A stretch of DNA of 64,000 nt from Terana coerulea (lineage: Eukaryota; Basidiomycota; Agaricomycetes; Polyporales; Phanerochaetaceae), in NCBI GenBank assembly GCA_024811115.1, contig JAKOGH010000740.1:124001-188000 (forward strand), read 5' to 3'. Below the pieces are notes generated by a model. It was not told the DNA's origin, ran no database searches, and worked only from the letters and a program-made list of their open reading frames with translations. The translations under genes and the position numbers were made by a program. Below, piece after piece: positions 11,161 to 21,985 of this stretch (the first letter of the stretch is position 1; each line of letters starts with the position of its first letter).

Positions 11161-12568
11161 ATGTTTGCACGACTTGCTCTCGCTACCCTCTTGGCAGCTC
11201 TCCCAGCTGCTCAATGCGTCACTGTCTATCTAGCAGGCGACAGGTGAGCAGTCCAAAGCCAGGAGTGTTGCTCAAGTCGTTGATCTCGAGTCCACAGCAC
11301 CATGGCTCCAGGTATGGCTTGGCCTGCTCTATAACTACTTCAAACTTACACAAAATCTAGGTGGTGGCGGCAATGGTACTGACGGTGAGCCAAAAATCGG
11401 GCGTTAACCCATACACTGCTGACCGCGAGTTTAATATTAGGATGGGGTCAATACCTCGCTCAGTACCTCACTGTCCCCGTGGTCAACATGGCTATCGGTG
11501 GCCGTTCTGCTCGTTCCTTCACGGACGAAGGCAGGTTCACGACCCTGATCAACACCGCCAAGAAGGGCGACATCGCAGTTATCGAGTTCGGTCACAATGA
11601 TGGTGCGAGATCTCCATAGTGCCTGGTCAGCTTGCCTAACGTCTCGCCAGGATCCGCTGGTTCCCCCGACAACGGCAGGCAAGATGCAGTCGGGTACGTC
11701 GATAGGAGCGTTAGCCCCCATGTCACGTTTTGACGGGATTTCCAGAGCCGATTATTCCACCACCGCGACTGTCACTGACTCCTCGTAAGCCATAAACAGA
11801 ATTTTTCGAGGACACGCCATTGAACATCATTGCAGCGGCAACACGATCGTCATTCACACGTTCCCATACTGTACGAAAATCCACCGGCGCTTTGTGTTAA
11901 CCTGACGTAACTCGCTTTAGATGTCGAGAATGCGGTGAATTCCTTGAAAGCCAAGGGTGTCATCCGTGAGTTCTACCTCGACACTACTATGTCCGCTTCT
12001 AATAAATATCATCTTCACCTTGCAGCCATCGTCAGTGCCCAGACGCCCAACAACCCATTCGAGTGAGTTGACCGATAAGCTCGACATGAATATCTTCAAT
12101 ATCTGTCAACAGAAACAGCAACACGGCGGTGTTTAGCCCGCCACGGTTCGTCGGCTATGCCAAGACTTCCGCCGCTGCTACCAGCGTTGCTTATGTTGAT
12201 CACTTCAACGTGAGTGTGTGCGTATGGATTGCTACTGTGCTGTCTCTGATTAGAGTTGTAGTCCACGTTCCTGTACTACGAGAAGCTTGGCAAGGCTCAC
12301 GTCGACGCAAACTTCCCGATGGACCACACTCATGTAGGTGATCTGACTTTTGGAGTGCGACGTGTGCTAAATTACTTGCTTTTTAGACTGCCCCCGTAAG
12401 TCTTCTTTTCGATATGCTTCGTTCAGCTGACTGACTGTTCTTCAGACGGGCGCGAACGATGTAGCGTGGGCGTTCCTTTCGGGTGCTGCCTGCCCAAACG
12501 CCAACGGAGTGCTTAAGCCCTTCCTCAACTCCGCGGGTCAGGGTGCAGGCCCTCGTTGTGCTGTTTAG
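11161..12568 (+). CDS. Secreted rhamnogalacturonan acetylesterase (CE12), copy 1
   Basis: SGNH/GDSL hydrolase of carbohydrate esterase family 12, which removes acetyl groups from the rhamnogalacturonan I backbone of pectin outside the cell. The first 20 or so residues form a signal peptide (MFARLALATLLAALPAAQC). Then come VYLAGDSTMAP with the nucleophile Ser split by intron 1, GWGQYLAQYL, NMAIGGRSARSF (block II Gly), EFGHND (block III Asn) and DHTH near the C-terminus with the catalytic Asp and His. At least ten short introns break about 250 residues. One exon is only 9 nt (ACTGCCCCC, T-A-P), flanked by ...tttttag and gtaagtc. The stop is TAG at 12566-12568 after GPRCAV. The gene looks intact once spliced. 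It is the upstream member of a tandem pair. Confidence 0.9.
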
Positions 12569-13623
12569 GCTGTACCAAAATTGTACACAGTACGACAAGT
12601 CTGTAGCACTCGACTTTTTTAAGAACTCTCAGCTTTTGTCAAGTAGCGGCGCGTTCATTCCCAAGTGTTAAAATAGCACAAGAGGACAGGTTTCGAAGGT
12701 AATACTCACTGCATCGAACATCTACCTCCCGACGCTTTGCGGGCCATGGCAGATAGTAAGTTGTAAGCTATGACACAGGACAGACCACGACATCCCAGCT
12801 AGGCATGCCGTGTTTATCCCAGTTTACGGCGGGAGTCGCAGTCATGCGGACTCGACTCCATCACATGTTCGCGGAAAGGGAAGAAGTTGCAGGATTTGGT
12901 AAGTTGTAACTCCGTGGATACAAATAGCAGCTGCACATGGCGAAGCTTTATTGGAAGCTGGAGCGACTGACTATCTGAGGGCAGAATCCTGAAGCACCTT
13001 TGCCCGGCCCGTCGCGAGCTCCAAGTCGTGATGAAGTGGCTTTCCAAGTATTCGGGAAGAACAACGCTGACTTGCGGCATTTAGCATTACAGGTCCGCCT
13101 CAGCGCGCATGGTAAATCTCCCATGTCATACCATCGCAAAGTTACTCACAACAGGCTTGTACAGATACTGTAGAATCGAAGCCAAGCCAAGCCAAGCCTT
13201 AACCATGCCTAACCATGCCTCTGGGCTGTCAGCACAACGAAGGATCAACGGGGAGAACCGATACTGCTGGCGGCAAGGGAACCGGCGGCAAGTCGGTTGC
13301 CGCGGGAAAAGCCTGGCCAGGCACGTATCATCGCGAGCCACCGACTGCCATCCATGGAAACCGAAGCTTAATTCCGCGAACCTAAGCTTCAAAGCTTCAC
13401 GTTTGAGCAGCTTGGCCTACGCCCGCGCGGAAGAAATGAAGGAAAAGTCTGGTGACAAACGCCAGCCTTTCCTCGTTCGAGACGCCCATGTGACACCCAC
13501 TTCGGTGAGCGACAAACCGCATTACTACGAATGACTTCCATCTCCTTCGTACCGTCGCGGAATGTCGGGCACGGGAATTTACCCCGTATCCATAAGACCA
13601 CTACTATTTATGCGAGGAGTGCA

Positions 13624-13629
13624 TATAAG
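13624..13629 (+). promoter_or_regulatory. TATA-like element of CE12 copy 2
   Basis: TATAAG, 87 bases before the ATG at 13711, in the same sequence context as copy 1. Confidence 0.5.
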
Positions 13630-13710
13630 TGCGACAGCATTGTCGCTGGCTCTCCACGCGGTATAACCCCACCCCTCTCGTCTGCCCCAGTCTACCTGCA
13701 TACTTGCAAC

Positions 13711-15118
13711 ATGTTTGCACGACTTGCTCTCGCTACCCTCTTGGCAGCTCTCCCAGCTGCTCAATGCGTCACTGTCTATCTAGCAGGCGACAGGTGAGCA
13801 GTCCAAAGCCAGGAGTGTTGCTCAAGTCGCTGATCTCGAGTCCACAGCACGATGGCTCCAGGTATGTTTTGGCCCGCTCTATAACTATGTCGAACTCACA
13901 CAACTCTAGGCGGCGGTGGCAGTGGTACTAACGGTAAGCCAAACATCGTTTGTTATCACAAACCCTGTTGACCGCGAGTTCAATACTTAGGATGGGGTCA
14001 ATACCTCGCTCAGTACCTCACTGTCCCCGTTGTCAACATGGCTATTGCCGGCCGTTCCGCCCGTTCCTTCACGGACGAAGGCAGGTTCGCGACCCTGATC
14101 AACACCGCCAAGAAGGGCGACATCGCAATCATTGAGTTCGGCCACAACGATGGTATGCAATTTCCATATTACCTCGTTAGCTTCACTAACGTCTTACCAG
14201 GATTCGTTGGCTCGCCCGACAACGGCAGGCAAGATGCAGTCGCGTGCGTCGATATAAAGCATAATCCTCCATTTTACGTCTTTGACAGGACTCCAGATCC
14301 GATACTTCCACTACCACGACTGTCACTGACTCCTCGTAAGTCATAGACTTTGTTTTTCCAAGACAAGACACTAAACATTCTTATAGCGGCAAGAAGATTG
14401 TCATTCACACGTTCTTATACTGTGCGATAATCCACTGACTCTTTGTGTTACCCTGACGCAACCCCGTTTTAGATGTCGAGAATGCCGTGAAATCCTTGAA
14501 AGCCAAGGGTGTCATCCGTGAGTCCTACCCCCGCACCACTATAGTCGCTTCTCATAAATATTATCTTCGCCTTTCAGCCATTGTCGCCTCCCAGACGCCC
14601 AACAACCCGTTTGAGTGAGTCGACCGATAAGCTCGACATGAATACATTCCATATTTGTCAACAGAAACAGCAGCAAGGCGGTCTTCAGCCCGCCGCGGTT
14701 CGTCGGCTATGCCAAGACCTCCGCCGCTGCTACCGGCGTCGCTTTTGTTGATCACTACAACGTGAGTGTGTACGTATGGATTGCTACTGTGCTATCTCTG
14801 ACTAGAGTTGTAGTCCACGTTCCTGTACTACGAGAAGCTTGGCAAGGCTCACGTCGACGCAAACTTCCCGAATGACCACACCCACGTAGGTGATCTGACT
14901 TTTGGAGTGTGGCGTGTGCTAACTTGTTTGCTTTTTAGACCGCTCCCGTAAGTCTTCCTCGATATGGCTCATGCAGCTAGCTGACTCTTCTTCAGACTGG
15001 CGCGACCGATGTAGCATGGGCGTTCCTTTCGGGCGCTGCCTGCCCGAACGCCAACGGAGTGCTTAAGCCCTTCCTCAACTCCGAGGGCCAAGGCGCGGGC
15101 CCTCGTTGTGCTGTTTAG
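13711..15118 (+). CDS. Secreted rhamnogalacturonan acetylesterase (CE12), copy 2
   Basis: Paralogue of the gene at 11161-12568 with the same signal peptide, the same intron positions and the same catalytic blocks (GDSTMAP, GHND, DHTH). It differs at scattered residues: NMAIAGRSARSF for NMAIGGRSARSF, NFPNDHTH for NFPMDHTH, VASQTPNNP for VSAQTPNNP, and KKIVIHTFLY for NTIVIHTFPY. The 9-nt exon is present again (ACCGCTCCC). The stop is at 15116-15118. All visible splice sites are canonical and no frame break was found, so both copies could be active. The duplicated promoter suggests similar regulation, probably by plant cell-wall material (inference). Confidence 0.9.
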
Positions 15119-15521
15119 GCTGTACTAAAATTGTGCACAGGATGACAAGTCTGTACCAATGCAAAAACAAGTTTTGAAATGTGAAAGGATTAATCCAAGT
15201 ACTGTGAGCCCTGGCGCCGTCTTCGTATATATTTCTGCGAAGGGAACGGGGGCGCCTTGTGATTAAGAGAAGTGAAGTCAACCATACAACGCATCTTACC
15301 CGCGTTTGTAGTCTCGTCGATGATAGTCCCAAGGTTCGATGTTATTCTGGACTCGTCGTGTTTGAAGACGCGCCCAAACGGCGCTATGCGCTGATGCGCC
15401 ATCATGACAGATTGGGAGGAGGACGGGATGCTTGCCGTGCCGGACCAGACTCACAGAGGCGTCCTCCGCCCACACCCTCTCCCACTCGGCACCGTTTCTC
15501 ATCTTCATTACCACATCTATA
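15119..15521. other. Intergenic, no supported feature
   Basis: 3' flank of CE12 copy 2 and presumed promoter of the next plus-strand gene. No motif that I can defend. Confidence 0.45.
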
Positions 15522-16479
15522 ATGTCGTGTCTAGTCGCTGCAACGAAGAGTTGTGTTACTCGCACCTCGACGCTTCAAGTTGCTCACAGCGGGTCTCGTT
15601 CAGTGACCAGGGCTGCTTGGACGCTCGGACGTCATTCACTCCGGTACCCGACGAACTCACGACCATGGTTAGCAATTCGCCGCGAGCACGCCGCGCAACA
15701 CTCGTTACCTCGACCACACAAGTCTTCCACACGTCTCTACTCTAGCTCTGGCGAATCGGACTCGTTCGCAGACCCGGACAGGCCCGACTTATTCTACCAC
15801 TTATTCCTCCCGCCCAACTCCGTCTCAAGAACGACGCCTGTATTTGCGCTGTCATTTCTCCCACAATTGCCTGCCAAAGTTGACTCGTGCGCGGTTATTG
15901 GATGGCTACCAGCGGCAAGTCCGGAGGGTTCTGAAGGAGCCGGGTTGAATGACTTCAAGGACAACGGTACGCGACCAAAGCGTTCTGTACCATAAACGAT
16001 GTACTAATGACATCACTGATTCGCAGACAAGTTTCTGGAAGTGTTGCATGAATCAAACCAGAGCGCGCTGCGGGACGGCGTGGACGAAGAGCAGAAGAAC
16101 GCGGCCATCCAGACCCAGCAGGGGTGGATGCATATTCATGGTACACAATGCCTTGGGCGCACCACGTAGTTCCCATTGCACTCTGACCTCTCTTTCTGTT
16201 TTAGATATGCGCAACGTTCCGGCGTTGGGACGTATTGGTGACCCGGATGATATTATCGCATCTGTGCGGGTGGAAGACGGCAAGGTGTGTCTTGTCCGGA
16301 CACTAAGCTTCGACGCACAATCTCAACAGATAAATTGACAGCTTCTTCCTGACACCTACCAGCCAATGCCATCATATCGGCTGTGTACGAGCGATGGAAT
16401 CATCACCCTCACTGAGGGTCTGGCAAAGAGATTGAAGGAAACTCTCGCAGAACGCGTCAAGGCGGAGACGAGCTCATAG
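15522..16479 (+). CDS. Conserved fungal protein, probably mitochondrial
   Basis: Start chosen at 15522 (MSCLVAATKSC...) because the following 40 residues are rich in Arg, Ser and Thr with few acids, as in a mitochondrial presequence. Four exons are joined by GT...AG introns after DFKDN (acceptor before acaagtttctgg), after WMHIH, and after VRVEDGK. The C-terminal part holds the best-conserved-looking block, DMRNVPALGRIGDPDDI, followed by PMPSYRLCTSDGI and a Lys/Glu-rich end, stop TAG at 16477-16479. I recognise the general look of an uncharacterised fungal mitochondrial family but cannot name a function. The 3' end lies 80 bases from the converging glomulin-like gene. Confidence 0.65.
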
Positions 16480-16558
16480 GGAGCTCTGCCGCATGGTCTC
16501 GGCGTGTAAAAGTAACCAAACAACCCCATAATTAATCCCCTTTCAGCATCTCCCGACA

Positions 16559-18933
16559 TCATTTGTTGCTGTGCGAACTCTCCAGAACGATGGAGACCCG
16601 TTCGACCCACATATTCAAGATCGCAAGTTGCATGGCTACATCCTCCGGGTCTTCTGTGTTGGCTATCCACGCATCGTAAATACCAAGTAGTCGCATGGAA
16701 CATAGAAGAGCGCACCATCTGCCCATGTTGCCAGTTTCTCCTTTACGGGTCCTACGAAATCCTTCTTCCAGGGACTGCAGAGTGGCGGCGTTTCGGATCC
16801 CAGTCTATGACATGTCGGTTCAGTTTTGTTGCCGGTAATAAATGCAGTATGTCTCGCCTTATTATCAGTATCCCTCCGTAAGACCAAATACAACAGGCTA
16901 AAGCTCTCCACGAGTCGCAATGGTTCATGGGATTGTAGAAATTTCTCAAGACTATCCTCCGATTCGGTCACCGCAGGAAATTGTGGTTTGAAGACAACAG
17001 ACCCTAGCGCCTCCATGAACAAGGGAGAAACAAAGGCATTGTGGCTCTGAGGGTTCTCCTCGTTGGGCGGGGGAGCAGAGCGAAGCTGGGCTAGGGATTC
17101 CAGAATAGCCTCCTTCACGAGCTGAATGCCGGAGATCAGCATTTGCTCCGGGGTATCGGCATCGGTGAGCAAATCTGTGAGGAGTTGCATGCGCAGCGCT
17201 GAGGGTGTTGAACCAAGAATGAGCGAAAGCACTCGAAAGCTTATGTGCCGTATCGACGAATCGTAGTGCACGCTGGCAACACTCGGAAGAATATGTACCA
17301 GCGGGATGAGGACGTCTGGCGGAAGGGGCTGTGTCGGAAGGATCCTGAGGGGCTCGCAGTGGGCCGAAGGTGTCCAAGAGCAGAGCAAGCGTCTCGTCGA
17401 CAGCGAAACCTGTTTGCATAGATGTCAAAACTATAGGGAGGAAGGTTTGTAGGGTCGATATAGATGGGATATATGATGAATGGGCAAGGAGGACCAGATT
17501 GCTCAAGCTCGGAGAGCTTTCCGCGACCTTGAGGTTAAACCCGATATGCTGCAGGGAGGACTGTGCATATAACGTTCCGTAAATTCAACGTCTATTTCCG
17601 AAAGACGGCCCAAACATACCAGCGCATCTTCAACGACGTCATGGGCATACACTGGAGCAAGCAGCTGGGCGTGGTCATCCAGACGTTTTACCACCAGTCT
17701 TGGGAAGTGTTTCTCGAATTTCATTTTGAGCAATATCGCAAGCCATATGGTTAAGGAAACTATCAAGCATGTCAGCGATCAAGTTTCGCATGAGCTCCTA
17801 TCGGCAGATGTAAGTTTCGTGAATGCACGACGAGGTAGTGACAAACGTTCGCAAAGCCTTTGTCAGTGTCTTCTGAGGCCCAATTAGAGACAGAGCGCGC
17901 TAGTTGTGAGACGATTTGGACTATCTCCCGCGCGTCCTGTCCTTCCACCATCGGGGCGAGAAAGACAAACAGTGAGCGCATCTCAGCTGTTAGGGGCTCG
18001 AGAATCTCCGATGCCGTCTTCTTCGATTTCCTCAAGCGCGGAATAGCTAAACTCATTTCTATGACACAGCACCAGACAAATATGAGAGGGCTGACTTACA
18101 TTCGGCGTAAACCCGTACAAGTCGCACACTTTGCCCGCTGAGGCTCAGCTTGCCGATGGCTTTCCCGCTATCCGAACCCTCCCCTTCTTCTTCATCCGAA
18201 TTTTCATATTCTATGTTACCCTCAGCAAGCTGGTTCCGCAGATTTTCTGAGCATTCTTGAGCTGCTAGGACCAGTTCCTTGGCGCTGCATTCTCTTGAAA
18301 TCATGTCGAGTAGTTCGGAGGCGCCAGAACCTGTTGTCGGCAATAATGTTGGGATTGTAGTGAAAACATCCTACAAAGAGTAATAAAGAGCAAAAATTTG
18401 TCCAGCACAGTATATGTACGCACAATTTCTGACACAATACCAGTTTCTACCACCGTGCGCCGGAAGCGCTGCAGCGCAGCGTCCGAATCCTCCTTGTCTT
18501 CGGAAGCTCTCACAAGAAGGGCTTGTAGCATTACTGCTGTATCCTTCATAGATCATGAAGCTTGATTCTCCGGAGAAAATGTTTGGAGAATCACATCGTT
18601 CGGTAGGTCCTCTTCGGTTAGATCCAGATGTTTTCTCAGACGAGATGCGACGACATTCTAGATGTTCAAATGCATAAGGCACGTCAGGGAGTTGAAAGCG
18701 GCTACTGACTAGTTCGCTCATTTCCTCAAAGCTGACTAGTGACTCGTAGCAGATTTTCCCAAAGTGAGTACCCAGTTTCGCGAGGAGAATAATCGAAGTA
18801 TAATAACGAGATGGTTGAGAGCAGGTTGAGAGAGCTCGGAAAGGAGACGCCGAGATTGAGTTAATATTGGGCTTCGTGGCGTTGATGGCACACACGCGTG
18901 ATGCCGAGGAATATCACATGCACGCGTCGCCAT
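16559..18933 (-). CDS. Glomulin/Alf4/YAP-binding (YBP)-like helical-repeat protein
   Basis: Multi-exon minus-strand gene ending at TGA (16559-16561) after VERVSIVLESSHSNK. Readable blocks, in order, are: LGTHFGKICYESLVSFEEMSEL, then an intron, NVVASRLRKHLDLTEEDLP, TAVMLQALLVRASEDKEDSD, LLDMISRECSAKELVLAAQE, an acidic DSDEEEGEGSD stretch, LAIPRLRKSKKTASEILEPL, a His/Leu-rich helical C-terminal half, and DAWIANTEDPEDVAMQLAIL. The pattern (ECSAKE...AAQE, IPRL-basic, C-terminal EDVAMQL) resembles the YAP-binding/Alf4/glomulin family; family assignment is inference. A TGA at 18553-18555 interrupts the frame between ENQAS and SMKDTA, where TGG (Trp) would fit, so the gene may be broken or carry an error. 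The start at 18933 is tentative. It is head to head with the ABC transporter. Confidence 0.5.
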
Positions 18934-19018
18934 TTACCCGGCTTCGGCCAACTTCCTCCTTGCCATCGACCATGACCTCAATCCTAGCTACCTACTCTGT
19001 GTAATTCAAGGAGTTAGG

Positions 19019-21802
19019 ATGCCCAGTTACCCTCGCCTCCCTGACATTCCTTCGCAGGCCAAGAGAAATGCCACATTACTCGCTGCTGTGCTGGTTCTGA
19101 TCCTCAGAGGCCGGTTGCTCCAGCTACCCCGCGAAGTCCTATCGAGCAACTTACATCGAACGGCTCATAGACCGGAAATAACAGAGGAGGAAGTAACTCA
19201 AGCTCTTCAAGGAGGTGTACAAGAAGGAGGGAGATGGCAGTAAGACGCTACTCGTACCGTCACGTTACGGGGTCTCCAAGGTACGCTTCACAAATTCAAC
19301 GTATCAGCTGCAAGGCCTATCACGACCTTTCTGGCCTCCATGTAGATTAGCATCAAGCCAATACCTCTACCTGAGCTATCAAAGCACGCCAAACGCTTTC
19401 CGCCCCTACCACCATCACACAAACCAAACCTGGACAAGTCATTCCTTCGGCAGCTACGTGCTATACTTCGCGTAGCCTTTCGCTCCTGGCATTCCAAAGA
19501 GTCGCTCATATTGTTCACGCACTCCTTATTCCTTGTGTTGAGGACCGTGTTGAGTGTAGGAGTGGCAAGGCTTGATGGTCGGCTGGTCCGAGACATTGTT
19601 CGGGCAGACGGGAAGGGCTTCCTGAAGGGCCTTGCGCTATGGTTTGCGCTTGCTATACCGAGCACATATACCAACACGATGGTACGACTCCCACAGCTCT
19701 CCGTCGACGTTTACTCATTTAGGTATTCCAGATCCACCACCTGCAATCCAAGCTCTCCCTGCGTCTGCGCACAAGGCTGACTCGATACACTCACGACCTC
19801 TACCTTTCCTCCGCTCCTGACCTTCGCTACTACAGAGTTGGCCAAGAAGCCGGTCTTGATAGCGTTGATCAATACATCACCTCGGATATTGCGGCGTTTT
19901 GTGATGCCTTCTCGCAAGTCTAGTGAGTGTCAGCCTTGGGCGCAACAGTGTTGTCACTGACAGACTGCCAGTGGAAACGTAATGAAGCCGTCATTAGACA
20001 TGTTCCTGTTCACCTCTCAGCTATCACGTACCTTAGGCCTGCGGGGGACGCTACTACTCTTCGTCAACTACTACCTGACAGCCAAGATCTTACGAGCTGT
20101 CACACCTGCCTTTGGGCGGTTGGCTGCCGTAGAGGCTAGACTGGAAGGCGAATATCGGGCTGGCATGGGCAGAGTAGGACGAGAAAGTGAAGAAGTAGCG
20201 TGAGTATCCTCAACCCAGCCCTCACACCATTATTAAACTACATGTTCAGATTCTACAACGGCGGCTCACGAGAGCGAGACATCTTGTGGCGCGCGTATCT
20301 TCGCCTCATCAAACATATTAATTCTATCTATAAGGTAAAGACAGCCTCTCAATAGCGTCGCATAGTGCTAATATCGAGCCGAAGATTAGAATTGCCTACG
20401 AGTGGACAGAGGACTATGTTATCAAGTACCTCTGGAGTGCCGCAGGCTATGCTCTTATTGCTGTCCCGGTCCTTCTCACGAGGAGGAGACACGTCGGGAT
20501 ACAGGCTGGCCCTAGCGAGTCTGTAGATGGTGGCATAGACGATCAAGTGGCAAATCGTACCGAGAGTAAGCATCAATCTGGATTGTTGACCGTTGCCGAG
20601 CTGAAGTACCTGTTTTTGCTAGCATATATCTCCTCCAGAAGGCTCCTTCTTTCTCTTGCCGATGCCGGTGGACGGCTGATGTATGCCTATAAGGACCTAC
20701 TCGAGCTTGCAGGACTTACTACCAGACTCTACACGCTCTTGTCTTCGCTGCACTCGCTCAAACCTCTCCCTCAGAACCTGGGCGAAGAAAGCACGGTTGC
20801 GCTGGCCCACGTTGACATTGGCGTTCCCGCGACTGCGAATGCTGGCCTGCCTCTTGTCCTCGTAAGGGACCTATCTCTGTCGCTGTCGCCTGGGGAACAT
20901 CTCATGATCACGGGAAGCAATGGTGTGGGCAAAACCGCTGTTGCTCGTGTCATTGCTGGACTTTGGGCTGCTCAGGGCAGCAGTGGTGAAGTGATGAGGC
21001 CAGCTAGCAAGAATGGCGTCTTTGTGGTTCCGCAAAGATCTTATATGGTCGCTGGGACCTTGCTTGACCAGTACGTCTTCGCAGACTTCTGAATTACATC
21101 ACAACTCAAGAGATGCGCAGGATCATCTACCCCGACTGTTATCCAGAGTTTGTCGAGTCTGGACGTACCCACGAGGAGTTGATGGAAATCTTGACGGCCG
21201 TAAACCTAGCTTACCTTCCAAGCAGAGAAGGCGGCTGGAATACACGGAAGGAATGGAGAGACGTGCTCAGTGGTGGCGAGAAACAACGTGTAAGGGGTTC
21301 ATGATTTAGATCCAACTTCAGTAACCCGGCTGATAAACGTATAGATGGGCATGGCACGAATCTTCTACCACCACCCAAAGTTCGCTGTTCTCGATGGCGT
21401 GTATCCTTCCTTTCTGCTCGTCCCCAGTTACTGACTCCCATGCGCGACAGAGTGCACAAGTGCAGTCTCAAGCGACGTCGAAGGCCGGATGTATGAGCAC
21501 GCCAAGTCAATAGGCATTACTCTCATAACTATATCATTACGGCAAGTCGTTGTCATATCTATCCCTTCATGCAGCTCATGTGTAGCTACTTCAGACCCTC
21601 GCTCATGAAGTACCACACCCAACTGCTCACTATCAACGGAGACTCCCAAGGCTCGTGGACTCTTACACGCGTAGGGACTGCAGAAGAGCGCATGGGCATT
21701 GACAGGGAGATCCTCTCGCTGGAGGAGAAGCTCACTGAGGTTGATGAGTGGGAGAAGCGAGTGAAGGAGCTGACGAACGCACTGTCGGTTCAGGAGCAAT
21801 GA
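19019..21802 (+). CDS. PXA2: Peroxisomal ABCD-family half transporter (PXA2-like)
   Basis: ABC subfamily D half transporter; yeast Pxa1-Pxa2 imports very-long-chain acyl-CoA into peroxisomes for beta-oxidation. Visible in order: a basic N-terminus with a hydrophobic segment (LLAAVLVLIL), EGDGSKTLLVP, the membrane domain with TRYTHDLYLSS and GNVMKPSLDM, the EAA-like stretch GRESEEVAFYNGGSRE, Walker A GSNGVGKTAVARVIAGLW, VPQRSYMVAGTLLDQIIYP, signature LSGGEKQR, Walker B FAVLDECTSAVS, and ITLITISLRPSLMKYH (switch region). Stop TGA at 21800-21802. Introns are short. The intron inside LDECTS starts with GC rather than GT (GATG|gcgtgt). Between about 19140 and 19215 the expected frame (RATYIERLIDRK...LKLFKEVYKK) contains two TAA codons, each where CAA would fit, so the N-terminus is damaged or misread. 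Confidence 0.85.
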
Positions 21803-21985
21803 ATGATTGCGTGCCACAAACGCGCGGAACTCTCCAGCACGGACCCCAATGTAATATAGAATCTTAGATATTATTGGATAAGAATGTTCAGTCAACTTTA
21901 AGAGACTGGCAATTCTTGGAACATACGGCGACATCGCGAGTTTTATGACAATGGATAAGATGCAGGGTGCTCTATATGCAACTGA

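Larger units (their letters stand above)
9935..12600 (+). repeat. Tandem duplication unit 1 (CE12 gene plus upstream)
   Basis: First of two adjacent units that align from 'gagaactctcagcctttgtc' (about 9937) through the esterase stop. The upstream 1.2 kb is duplicated together with the gene. Compared with unit 2, unit 1 carries about 168 extra bases at roughly 10837-11004, starting at cgtacc and ending at ccgtcgcgg. Either unit 1 gained it or unit 2 lost it. Confidence 0.9.
12615..15118 (+). repeat. Tandem duplication unit 2 (CE12 gene plus upstream)
   Basis: Second unit, beginning near 'aagaactctcagcttttgtc' (about 12620), directly after the stop of the first esterase. Promoter region, signal peptide, every intron position and the 3' end match unit 1, with scattered substitutions and the missing 168-base block. 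Confidence 0.9.

Noticed and set aside
19019..19240. Repeat-induced point mutation as a general explanation for stops in the window
   Set aside because: The near-identical CE12 tandem copies and long direct repeats show no C-to-T bias or stops, so such a process is not acting on the repeats where it would be expected.
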